From Lepidonotus clava (taxonomy: Eukaryota; Annelida; Polychaeta; Phyllodocida; Polynoidae), in contig OW387148.1 of NCBI GenBank assembly GCA_936440205.1, forward strand, positions 36,553,003 to 36,617,002: a stretch of DNA of 64,000 bases, written 5' to 3'. Positions 32,246 through 43,733 of this stretch are shown here, in pieces (the stretch's first letter is position 1; the number at the start of each line of letters is the position of its first letter). Made by a program: the position numbers and the translations under genes. The notes beneath the pieces are model-generated. The model saw only the letters and a program-made list of their open reading frames with translations, did not search any database and was not told where the DNA came from.

Positions 32246-33184
32246 GCCCTGCCCCCTGCACCACACTATACAGAGTTAGGCGTACATCCCTGTCTCCTGC
32301 CCCCTACCCCTGCACCATACTGTACAGAGTTAGGCGTACACCCCTGCCCCCTGCCCCATGCACCATACTGTACAGAGTTATGGGTACACCCCTGTCTCCT
32401 GCCCCCTGCACCATACTGTACAGAGTTAGGGGTACACCCCTGTCCCCTGCCCCCTGCACCATACTGTACAGAGTTAGGGGTACACCCCTGTCCCCTGCCC
32501 CCTGCACCATACTGTACAGAGTTAGGCGTACACCCCTGCCCCCTGCCCCCTGCACCATACTGTACAGAGTTAGGGGTACACCCCTGTCTCCTGCCCCCTG
32601 CACCATACTGTACAGAGTTAGGGGTACACCCCTGTCTCCTGCCGGCTACCCCTGCACCATACTGTACAGAGTTAGGGTAACACCCCTGCCCCCTGCCCCC
32701 TGCACCACACTATACAAAGTTAGGGGTACACCCCTGTCTCCTGCCCCCTACCCCTGCACCATACTGTACAGAGTTAGGTGTACACCCCTGCCCCCTGCCC
32801 CCTACCCTTGCACCATACTGTACAGAGTTAGGGTTACACCCCTGCCCCCTGCCCCCTGCACCATACTTTACAGAGTTAGGCGTACACCCCTGTCTCTTGC
32901 CCCCTACCCCTGCACCATACTGTACAGAGTTAGGCGTACACCCCTGCCCCCTGCCCCCTACCCTTGCACCATACTGTACAGAGTTAGGGTTACACCCCTG
33001 CCCCCTGCCCCCTGCCCCCTGCACCACACTGTACAGAGTTAGGGGTGCACCCCTGCCCCCTGCCCCCTGCCCACTGCACCATACTGTACAGAGTTAGGGT
33101 TGCACCCCTGCCCCCTGCCCCATGCACCACACTGTACAGAGTTAGGGGTGCACCCCTGCCCCCTGACCCCTGACCCCTGCTCCT
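32246..33184. repeat. Minisatellite, unit about 42-50 bp
   Basis: About twenty units of CTGCACCATACTGTACAGAG, then TTAGGGGTACACC and a CCTGCCCC-rich spacer of one to three repeats. Units vary in GGGGTACAC, GGCGTACAC and GGGTTACAC forms, which cluster along the array. Confidence 0.95.
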
Positions 33185-33730
33185 ATAGAGGTGTAGATTG
33201 TGTCTGTTTATGTTGCCGTGGAGGCACTCTTTGACTCCAGGTCCTGGTTCACAGGTTTCCTCAAGGGCGCCGAGCTTCACCACGTCTTTTTTTCCCTCTG
33301 GCTTAACACAAAGAAGGGAACATGTCCGACCTTTTAGTACTTTATGCAGACCTGGTTTTTCTCTTTAAGAAATTGCTTATTCATACTGAACGTTACAATA
33401 CTGTTGTTCCTTTGCTCAGGCACACTTTGGTTTATGAAAGTCCTCCTACACTTTTTAGGTTTTTAATGGAAACCTATTACTATTCTTCAGAATGACTATT
33501 AGTGTACTTATCATGGAAAAGGGAAAGAGAGTTTAATTAAATTTAAATTTAAATTATTTCGTGTCAAAGATACCATTGCAGCAATATCCTTATTTCAAAA
33601 TATGTAGTTTAACTGTTTCATTTGTCAGATTGAATTATATTGACATAAATGAATGGAGGGTGAAAACGAGAATTTCATGGGCACAATCATTAGTTAGGTA
33701 TGGGCAAATTGTGTAAGGATGCCTTTCCTC

Positions 33731-34083
33731 TGGCCCGTTGCACAATGGGTTTTGTAACAACGAAAATATAATAAATAGCGAAAGAGTTCATTGTTGCTTG
33801 ATTATTATTTGCAGATATTTTCCTAACAACGAAATATTTTCAACAACATTTTTTTTCTATATTTAGAATACCCTCAAAGAGTTGTAACTTTTATTGGTTT
33901 TTCTCTAATTTCTTCCCTTTTTATATCAATTTACATAATTCAATTCCATTCATTAGAACTAGAGATTTCTACTATTTTCGTAACAAGGGAAAATTTTTGT
34001 AACAAAGAAACTTTTCGCTGTTTTTGTTCGTTATGCTTCCATTGTTTGATCCTCACAACGAAATTCTATTGTGCAACGGGCCA
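33731..34083. mobile_element. MITE with TGGCCCGTTGCACAAT ends, 353 bp
   Basis: Exact 16-base inverted ends TGGCCCGTTGCACAAT and ATTGTGCAACGGGCCA, flanked by CTC on both sides (33728-33730 and 34084-34086). The interior is A/T-rich with repeated GTAACAA and AACGAAA words in inverted arrangement. The superfamily is uncertain. A 3-base duplication suggests Harbinger-type integration. Confidence 0.85.
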
Positions 34084-34299
34084 CTCGTCACGTCGTTAAG
34101 ATGGCTTTAAACGACCGGCCATTGACCGCTAGGAGATTCCGAGAAACTCTCGGCATTATGGGATGTAATCACGTGACCAGACCTTTCACGCGTTCCGAGC
34201 TGGTTCCCGTCCGGCCGGTATGACCAGTGTAGACGTGTCGTTCATAGAAGCTGAGTATCAGAGATACAGAGTGATCTACATTAACTATTGTCTACTGTG

Positions 34300-34967
34300 G
34301 TCCTCACTGTAGCAAGAAAACAGACTCACTGTAACAAGGAAACAGACTCACTGTAACAGGGAAACAGGCTCACTGTAACAGGGAAACAGACTCTCTGTAA
34401 CAGGGAAACAGACTCTCTGTAAAAGGGAAAGAGACTCACTGTAACAATGAAACAGACTCACTGTAACAAGGAAACAGACTCACTGTAACAGGGAAAGAGA
34501 CTCACTGTAACAGGGAAATGGACTTACTGTAACAGGGAAAGAGCCTCATGCACTGTAACAGGAAACCGACTCACTGTAACAGGGAAACAGGCTCATTGTA
34601 ACAGGCAACAGACTCACTGTAACAGGGAAACAGGCTCACTGTAACGGGAAACAGACTCACTGTAACAGGGAAACAGGCTCACTGTAACGGGAAACAGACT
34701 CACTGTAACAGGGAAACAGGCTCACTGTAACAGGGAAACAGGCTCACTGTAACGGGAAACAGACTCACTGTAACGGGAAACAGGCTCACTGTAAGAGGAA
34801 ACAGACTCACTGTAAGAGGAAACAGTCTCACTATAACAGGAAACAGGCTCACTGTAACAGGGAAACAGACTCACTGTAACGGGAAACAGGCTCACTGTAA
34901 CGGGAAACAGGCTCACTGTAACAGGGAAACAGGCTCACTGCAACAGGAAAACAGACTCACTGTAACT
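34300..34967. repeat. 22-bp minisatellite, about 30 units
   Basis: Units of ACTCACTGTAACAGGGAAAC with AG linkers. GACT and GGCT forms alternate in patches, and there are one-base length variants (AACGGG, AACAGG). Confidence 0.96.
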
Positions 34968-36568
34968 AGGGTTTGAAGGAAGGAGACAACGCCAATGAGT
35001 TAATAACAACCTCATACAAGATGCAGTAGGTACATACAATATTTATGGTTTGTATCTACCGTATCCTTGTTAAAGGGCTTTACTTGATTGTTGCATGACA
35101 GCACCAAGTTAATTTCAGCACCAGATTTCCGAAAGCTTCTTTCATCGTCATGCAATTAAGTAAATATGAACTAAGTAATCATGATATAAACAAAACAGAT
35201 AAACGTGAGATCTAAAAAGAGATTGTTATTGAGATCTAGAACAAAGTTCTTTATGTATGTATCCAGGTAGCACCCCCTGTGAACACCTACAGAATCTGTG
35301 GATCATGAAACACTTATTTGAAGTGACTAGTGGTACTTCCTAGTTATATAATTACCTATTCTTTTCTTCACAATTGACTATTACTAGATGATGAGACTGA
35401 TATGTGGGTCCTTGCTGTGGTATGTAGAGGTTATCATTTCTTTGGTTCCGGAGGTTTCCGGGGACCATGAATATTGACAGTCTAGTAAGGTGGTCCTTGT
35501 TACTTGTTTCAAACAGTCTGGCCATTCTTGGAGATACTGTTTCTCCATAACTCTATTATTTTGCCCCGAACCTAACAATTTGAAAAGAAAATATAGGGGA
35601 AATTAATTAAAAGGTGACTAAAATGAGCACTCAGCCTATCAATGCAGTTGTAAATAAATATTAAAAAGAAAAAAAAACGCCCCTTTCTTATTCAAGTCAT
35701 GAAACCTAAACGCAACTTTATTTTTTGGTCTAAGTGATAAAAAAGGTAAACTCATGTGGTGACACCCTACAGGAGCCCAGGCCCGCCGTGCCCGGACCGT
35801 GGGCGGGGGTTTCCCGGAACACCCCGGCATTATGGGATGTAATCACGTGACAGGACCTTAACCATAGTTCATGGTCACGATAGTTCATGGTCAAATACGA
35901 TGATACTTGTTTACAGAGTAAGCCTCTAAATATATGTACTTTACATGAGATGAATCAAACTGTTTGTGACGTACATGTCCAACCCTTGCTTGCTCTGTAA
36001 CACATTACTTTGATTGTCCGACTGTTGACATTTACTAAACATTTCTGTATGCACTTACTGGGCAAGTTTCTTACATTTTTCTCACATTTTCCAATCACAT
36101 CAAGTCTGAGAGATGGAGCTCCTACTACGTAGAGAGATGCTCTCCTCCTGTTTATAGTCGTTTACATGGTTGAAAGCGGTGCACAACAATGAGTGATCGT
36201 CAGTAACAAGGATATCGTTCTACTGAGGTAACGTACCAGGAGGAGGCACCTCGGAGACGACGACAGGAGGCTTAGGGATGTTGTGACACCAGGCACATCT
36301 ATTTCAACGGATCATAGGATTATCTATTGACATGAACAATTTACACTCCCTGAAGTTTGAATCTCTCAGCAAGACTCCCCTGCCCTCCGCCTACCCCGGG
36401 CCCCAACCTGGCCCAGGTGGAAAAGAAGGTTTTATGTTGACCTCCGCCAAGTGCCGATCCAGGGACCCGGGGTGGGGCTACATCTTACATAGATGTATTT
36501 TAGAATATTGATACGAATAAAAGGGATCGGGAGAAAGAGGGTGCAATGTATAGACATTGTGCAGATAA
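34968..36568. other. No gene recognised; one short shared repeat
   Basis: No exon was supported. GGCATTATGGGATGTAATCA followed by CGTGAC is present both at 34152 and at 35826. Its ATGTAATCACGTGACCAG core also resembles the 3' part of the dispersed repeat at 36569. Confidence 0.45.
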
Positions 36569-36791
36569 CGCCATATTGGTGATCAATTTAAAATCATTAT
36601 TTGTCTTGTTCAGAAACGTCTAGAAAATAGTTAAAGCCATATTCACATTAATATACCTTATGACACAGCAATTGATCATTATCAATAGTAAGACTTGATA
36701 GATTTTGGATTCATTTCATATTATAGCCATGTAGCTATGATCACCACCTGGTGATCACCAGAATGTAGTCACGTGACCAGGTCTGCACAAG
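36569..36791 (+). repeat. Dispersed repeat family, copy A
   Basis: It starts near GCCATATTGGTGATCAATTT and ends near TAGTCACGTGACCAGGTCTG. It contains GATAGATT, ATGTAGCTATGATCACCA and the palindrome TGGTGATCACCA. Copies at 38355 and 46741 (minus) keep the same order of words. Confidence 0.65.
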
Positions 36792-38354
36792 GTCTACTAT
36801 ACTAACACTTTATACCTTCAGTAACCAGTATCCATCTTTTGATATATGAAGGGTGCAGTCAACTATAGATATTCCAAAAGAACGTTATTTTTCGCCAGTC
36901 TACCAGAGATAGATTGACCAAACTGTCACCACCAGTGTATGCTTGGCTAGTGGCATGCCGTGTTTAGATGGTTGACAACAGGCCACGCGTGCACGCCATG
37001 CAACGCCACGAGAGCAGCGCCTACAAATACCACGTCACCCCCAAAAGGCGTTCAGCATGGTACAGTCAACTAGAGTTATTTAAGGAACCCACTTAAACAC
37101 TTCATATTTCAGATTTCTGAGATAAAAATGTGAATGTATACATTGATGTAGCACATGTCCTAAATGATGTCAGTTAGGGTTAAACCTCTTTTCAATGTTC
37201 TCACCCGAGCTTCCAAATATGATCCCAGTGGTACATAACTATTTATTACTGGAAAGAACGCTGAGATATTACTGTATCCCTTGGCAGCAGACAGTTGGGG
37301 GAGTCTGCAGGGAGTTAGCAATACCTTTGGTTAAATCTTTCACTTAGAAACTGCATAATTTCTATTGCCATGTGGTTTTGACCATATGAAGAGAATCAAG
37401 TTTATGTACCGTCACTCAACCTGAAGGGAGAGTGCAGTACAGCACCCCACGGGGCTCTACCACTGAATGGACGGGTCGGGGGGGGGGGGGGGTCAGAGGT
37501 ACCACTACATTGTTAAACTACAAACATATGTTACAAACATATATGTACATTTTTTGTTATATTCATATTCTTATTTGTTTTGCTTAGTGTATTATGGAGA
37601 TATCTGACGCATTCGTAATTTGGTGCTGATGGGGCCATTTATAGCAACATGGCAATAACCTCTATATTATGTAAACTAAAATATAATGCCGATTTTAATC
37701 CACTCGGTTTCTTAAATCCAAGCACGTGATCTTCTTTCCAGAGGTGCCTCGCATGTACACATATGTCATATGATTTTTTTCCGCGCCTGCACCCTACGTA
37801 CACCATGTCCTGTATCTCCTCATGACTGGTGCAGTGGGACTTGTTTAAAGCTTAAAAGCTTATTGTTAAAAGTTGAACAGATGCCCGCACTGCTCTATCT
37901 GCCATAACAGCTGTTGCTTCCAGCCTTCTACAAGTCAATAACTGACCAATGGTTTTCTTTTGATTAATGGACGCGTCTCATCCTAAGACGTAGGGATAAA
38001 AGAACTCCACCTTAAACGATTAAACGACAGTTTCATTGAAATTCATAAACAGATGGTTTAAAAGAAAATAGACGTGAACATGAAAAGTGACAAAATAGAG
38101 TTTTTTTCTTTTTAAAATGAAGTTAGAAATGAGTCGGAGAAACGTGTTGCGGGCAGTCAGCCCTGTCCGTATTACGAGGTGGGAGAATTGATGGTTTCAG
38201 CGCTCCGTTGACCGACTAATGTGTTCTATATGTATGGATGTAGGTGGGTTTTGTGATAGTCATCTTACATAAGATAACATTACTCAAAGTCTATCTTTTA
38301 CGCTGTATAAAGACGCTGTACAGACCACGTCACATCTCCCAAAACGGTTCAGGT

Positions 38355-38692
38355 GTCATATTGGTGATCAATTCAAAATCATCATTATCTAGTTAACAAA
38401 ACCATCCAAACACAAATTCGTGCCTAACATGTGTAACACAATCTCATGAAATCACAACTGACAATTTACACTATTCATAATTGATAGATATTGAAGATGT
38501 TGAAGATGCACCAAACTTGACAACAGTTTTGATGGACAGCGTTGATTATTTATTCAATATATCATTTAAATACTATAGTGGCAGATTATAATTGATAGAT
38601 TTACATACTCTCTAATAGCCATATGGTTATGATGAGCACATTATAATTCATTGTGACAAGTGGTCATGTGACCACGTCTGCATCAATTAGTG
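38355..38692 (+). repeat. Dispersed repeat family, copy B
   Basis: Same word order as copy A (TCATATTGGTGATCAATTC, later AATTGATAGATT, ATAGCCATATGGTTATGAT, GTCATGTGACCACGTCTGCA), with about 110 extra bases in the middle. Confidence 0.6.
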
Positions 38693-38699
38693 GACCATA

Positions 38700-40070
38700 G
38701 AATACGCTCCGTCTGACCGATGTACGGTGAGCTATAGAGGGAATGGGTATAGCTAGAATGCAAAGCTGTACGGGTCAAAACACAATAGCTTTCCAGCATA
38801 CAGGATAGGATATAGATATGCTTGATGACATGCCCTACCTAGCGGAGGTCGGGGAGCAGGGGGGGGGGGGGGGTGCGTCGCAGGCTATAAATTGTCAACA
38901 ATTTCCCAAAATTCGCATCGATAAAGTATGTAGGCACAGGGCAAAATGAAAAAAGGGGATCTTGAGATTTTTCTGATAAAAACAACAACAGAAGAATTTC
39001 ATAATTCAAAGAGGTGTTGATGGGGGTTCCACTTTCACCACGTCGAATTAAAGAAATCATGATGTCCCTTGACTCCCAGGTTGTCCTTATCTAATACCAT
39101 CTCGCACCGACACATGCCCATGTACACCCCTAGTTGACATTCCCAGGGTCGGAGGACGTGCACACCTGAAACGAGGCTGTGGGACAAAGGTCCCGGATGA
39201 GGCCTTTAGGCCGTAGACATCTCATCATAACACGTTATTTATCCTCCACCAGAGGGTTTTTACCACTAGAGTAGAGCTATGTGTCACACACGGCCTGATC
39301 CCTTTACTAAAAAGGTTGGCAACTCACTTTGGTGATATTCGAAGTTTTTTTAAATTAGTAAATTAGAGCTAAATAGCATTCATACATTTCGTGTATTGCC
39401 ATGGATGCTGAGAAGTGGTTTAGAAGTGTTCAGTTTTTCTGGTTTATATGACAGTTCTAGTAAAATAAAAAGGATCGGTGGCCACAGTGGTTTGTTTATC
39501 AGATCCCTGTCGAGTACAAGCAGGGTGTTTTGGACTTAACTCTATTTATCAAAACACCGACTTTCCCCAACTCCACACCAACTCGCACCTGGATCCCTTT
39601 GCCCAGGGGCCATGCAGCTAGGGCTCTACACTGGTGGGGGATGACATCTTTACTTTGTAGTTTATGGTATAACCCGGAGCCAGCAGCAAAGGGGCTTCCA
39701 GGTAAATAAAAGGGGGTTCCAATCTACATTTCTGAAAAAGATTTCTTATATTTTACTCATGTTTTGGAAAATCAAAGACAAAGGGTTCTAGGCACCAAGG
39801 AACTCCTGCTGGATACCACTGATGTTCACCGTCAGGCGTTACGTCGTAAGGAAAGGGTCCGATGAAGCGTGGTCGCTGAGCCTTCTATTTATAAATATTA
39901 TCATGACAATAATAGTAATCACTATGGCTATGTAGTATGTTCTGCAGTAACAACCGAATAAGACTGGAGACGCATCCTCTCAGGAGGCTTAAACACGTAC
40001 AATTTATAGGACTATTTCAGTTGTGATCCTTAGACATGCCCGTTGTAGCGACTGACCGCCATTACCGGTT
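38700..40070. other. No gene recognised
   Basis: A G run near 38862 next to a GGAGGTCGGG word may be hAT-like debris. Nothing else was supported. Confidence 0.4.
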
Positions 40071-40079
40071 AAACGCCGT

Positions 40080-40206
40080 GAGAGTGTTGCCACGTACGTT
40101 GCCGCGTATGTTGCCACGCACGTCACTACGTCCGGTGACGTCACACGTCCCGTCACCAGGCACGTTGCTACGTGACCCCGTCACCACGGCCGGTGACGTC
40201 ACGGAC
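40080..40206. promoter_or_regulatory. CpG-rich block with two perfect CREs
   Basis: Two CCGGTGACGTCAC palindromic sites carry TGACGTCA at 40136-40143 and 40194-40201. They lie among repeated GTTGCCACGTACG-like words (40087, 40099, 40110, 40172). It may be an enhancer or a decayed tandem repeat. No transcription unit is visible beside it. Confidence 0.35.
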
Positions 40207-40938
40207 CTTGGTAACGTAGGAACCATTCTAGCCGCCGCTTTGACAGACTGTCACTACTGACGGACTGCCGAACAACATAGAAACGGACGTTACTATCAAT
40301 ATCCACGGTATTTCTAGACACTAATACTCTTATGTTTAATGCACAAAGTTGGCGGTTTGGCATTGCCGTTAGCACGGAGACGTGTAATAAACCTTATCGG
40401 GTCAATTAGAGTGAATGACAGCCCCGTTAGCCTACCGTGACAAGGCTACGTTGCCAGTTAGCTCTGTGGATCCTTCTTTCAAGGCAACGGGCGCGGGCCA
40501 TAATTGACCCCGAATTGACCAGAGGTGAATATATCCGACCTCATACTCCATAATAGTGTCTTCTTATTATAGTACGAGGTTAGGAGTAGAGAGTCGATCA
40601 TTTGGTAACGTTGCCATCGTCTTATTTGGACCGCCGTCCGAGACCAGTCTGAGTTTGTATTTTGTTAAAATAGTTCTATTTCCTTTATGAAGTATTCATA
40701 TCGGTGTAATGTCACCCCCACCCCCTACCCCACCCCACCCGGGATGGAGAAGCGGGGAGGGGATGTGTCGCACGCTATCTGTTTCCTAGCTGACTGTAAT
40801 GCGATATGTTAGGTAAGAAAACTCAATTGAGAATGTGTACCATGGTATGGAGTATGACTATGAGCAGGGGCGGGTCCGGGGGGGGGGGGGGGGGGGCTGG
40901 GGGGCTTGCCCCCCTCCCTCCCTCCCCGTGAGGTGGAC

Positions 40939-41307
40939 GTAATTCTCGCTACCACGGATAGCATATTTCCTGGGATTTACCTGCAGACTAGCCCTTATCA
41001 TGGTGCATGCTGGGAAATATGTCGACTAATTACAGTGCTTTATTATAGCAATTTTCAATAATCATGGCAATTATTGTGCTTTAAGGTGATTGAGATCAAT
41101 ATCAACTATTTTTTCATTTGTTATCTGTATATGTTTATCATTTTCTGAGTTGGTTTGAAAATTAATTCACTAACCATTGATATATAGTAAATATTCTTAT
41201 ATTTTCTATAGGTTTTGCCATGTTCTTGTCGACAAATATGGATCAAATTAACCTGCAGGTGCCTAAAATACTGAAAGTCAGCTATCCGTGGTAGGGAGAA
41301 TTCCTAC
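40939..41307. mobile_element. Foldback element or MITE, about 370 bp
   Basis: The left end GTAATTCTCGCTACCACGGA and the right end, read on the minus strand GTAGGAATTCTCCCTACCAC, pair over about 60 bases, including CCACGGATAGC and ACCTGCAG. Near the centre GTCGAC occurs on both sides. There is no coding capacity and no clear target duplication. A G-run and hAT-like debris lies just upstream at 40865-40925. Confidence 0.72.
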
Positions 41308-41309
41308 GT

Positions 41310-42350
41310 TGTAACTCCTGCCCCACTGCGCCAATTTTAAGAACCCCTCATGAGTCATGTCACATGTCGAATTTAAGAAAAGGCCTTGTCGCCGTGTCGA
41401 ATTTAAAGGTATTTACCCATCAAAATACCTCAAAGGTTATCCCCATGTGCAATAAGATTCTCTGGAAAAATGTATATTCAAATTCAAGTAGTTGGAGGGC
41501 CCACCCCTCCATGGGCCTCCATTACCCTTCCCTTGGACGGCTCCGTCGTACAAATAGTCATTCCTTATATACTACTTACGAAAATTTTCAAACCTTGCCC
41601 CCCTCCTAAAGTAATCCGAGATCCGCCCTTTGGCCTAGCCATAATATTTGCCTCAGTAAGAATGAGCATTATCAGGCGGAAAACTTACCATTATTCATCG
41701 TTCCTCACCCATTTCACGTCATTCGTCATAAATCGCTTCCAGAACGATTTTTTGAGAAGACAGACAGCAAGTACATTGACATGAAATGACAAAGCATCAG
41801 CATAATTTCTAAGTGGCCTTATTGATTAGGCCTATCGCTGCTCCAGCAACTAATTACATAATATAAAAGGGACCTTTATAACTTACCTATGTCCTTATTT
41901 TTAGTTCTTCGCCAAATCGTACATTCTTTGGGAACCCACCAAAGGCAGTAGTTCCCTATCCACTCTTTCGACGACGATCCTCAGGTTGAGATGTTATATT
42001 TAGGAGCAAATATCATCATGTTATAGTTATTTTCCATGGACTGCCCCATCCATCAAAACACCTACGGCCATTTTTGGGGTTGAAGATCATGAGGGGTGGG
42101 GTGGGGGTGGGAGGGGGGGGGGGTCGTTCCAGCGTCGAAAATAGTAATTGACCATGTCGCATGCCGTTGTCACTATATAGACTATAGTGAAGGCCCATTT
42201 CCCAAGTACATTTTTAGGGATTGGAGACGGCCGATGTCACTATCTTTTAAACTTTTAAACTCGTTACTATCGTCTCAAATAGGTTAGCCTTGCCCGGGAA
42301 ATCGGGCTCACACGAACGTCGGCCATGTTGGGTTGGGGTCTTCAGGTGCA
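41310..42350. other. No gene recognised
   Basis: Mixed-composition DNA with a G run near 42109. No supported exon. Confidence 0.4.
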
Positions 42351-42356
42351 GGAGAC

Positions 42357-42408
42357 CACGTGGTGTCACGTGTGGGAGTCACGTGGTATGGTACTGACAG
42401 GTCACGTG
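42357..42408. promoter_or_regulatory. Cluster of four CACGTG E-boxes
   Basis: CACGTG occurs at 42357, 42367, 42380 and 42403, within 52 bases. The first pair is separated by 4 bases, close to the 5-base spacing of carbohydrate-response elements. The cluster lies about 1.1 kb upstream of the MCT start codon. Class-B E-boxes are bound by bHLH-ZIP factors (USF, Myc/Max, MITF/TFE, Mlx families). A role in MCT transcription is inference. Confidence 0.5.
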
Positions 42409-43001
42409 GTTTGATACTGACACAGGTCCGAGAAACCACAGACCGGACCAATGTGTGACTGGTACATGAATGATACATGCAGTAAATGTAATGATGTGTG
42501 TTACCTTGAAAAGTGACAAGGTTTGGTGTCCAACCCTATAATCACCATTTTACATGGTATATCTATAACTCACAGTTAACATGAATATTACTGACTCACA
42601 CAATTATATATGGATAGATAACAATGCCACGTCACATTATTCATTTGGCACAAATGTTTGCCTCAATGCAATATGTTCTGTAGGATTGCATTCCCTGAGC
42701 CATGATATTACCGTTTTCTGGGGCGAGCTTTTCCACACGCCTGGAAAGGTCCACGTTAGGCCTATACACATCATGTTACAAGTGTGAGTGTCGTCAATCG
42801 ATGGTCTACCTTCACATGTCCACTCCCTACTGTTTTATTACACTGAATACACATGACTATCGTAAGGACCCAGAGTGTAATCGAGTACAGATGATCCTTT
42901 ATAGGTGGGCCCTATTGTTATCTCCACCACTCAGCCGTTACCGACATGCCCCTAACCCGGTCCGTCCTCAGCCTTATCTAGTCAGCCTGCTTGTGTTTCA
43001 G

Positions 43002-43186
43002 TGATCAAGGCGGACCGCCGGCCACCAGCTACGGACGGCCGACCACTGGGAGAGGACGTCAGCCAGAGACCTGAGGACCAGAACACCAGGGTCAGAGACA
43101 GACAAAGACCTGAGACCTCCTCCACGTGCAGAGTCAGCCATGTTCCCGGGGGGATAACACTACTACACGCGCCCGGGACCGCCTGA
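43002..43186 (+). CDS. Possible exon: terminal coding exon or MCT 5' UTR exon
   Basis: A good acceptor (GCTTGTGTTTCAG) is followed by 61 open codons in one frame, IKADRRPPATDGRPLGEDVS onwards, ending at TGA 43184-43186. G/C is high compared with the flanks. It could be the last exon of an unseen upstream plus-strand gene. It could equally be a 5' UTR exon of the MCT gene that starts 300 bases later, with a possible GTAACT donor near 43205. Confidence 0.3.
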
Positions 43187-43483
43187 TACCGGCAGGAACA
43201 GACGAGTAACTTACCCCTAAGATCCATTGTTGGATTCAACGTCGTCATCAAGGCCATAAGATATTACATGATCAACCCTAAAATTAGTACTGTGTTTCTG
43301 GTCTCCAGCCAGCATAATAATATATCACCCCTTGGATAAAGACACCGACACTGGGGCCTCGAGCTGCTAAACCTTATCTTTTGACATTGGAGCTGCTTCA
43401 GCTCAATTTTCAAAGGGGTCCCCGAACTCTCAGAAGAAGCCTGTGATATCAGGACCCTATAGTTGGTCCCTTAGTCCAGGAGG

Positions 43484-43733
43484 ATGGCGGCAGACTCTGA
43501 GACCAAGCGGCGGCCCTCGGCCTCGGCCCAGGGGGGTCCTGACCTCCCGACCCCCCCTGACGGCGGCTGGGGCTGGGTGGTCGTCTTCGGCTCCTTCATG
43601 ATCCATGTCATCGCCGATGGGGTCGCCTATTCCTTCGGCATCTTCTACATCGAGTTCCTCGACTACTTCCGGGAGAGTCGGGGCGTGACGGGCTGGGTCG
43701 GGTCCCTTATGGTCGGCATCACGTGGGCCTCAG
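43484..43733 (+). CDS. MCT coding exon 1
   Basis: It encodes the N-terminus and helices 1-2 start ([20 protein letters not shown], then [15 protein letters not shown]). The donor is CCTCAG|GTAACA, phase 1. A near copy of the exon end (GTGGGCCTCGG|GTAACA) lies 49 bases downstream at 43783 and could act as a second donor. Confidence 0.93.
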
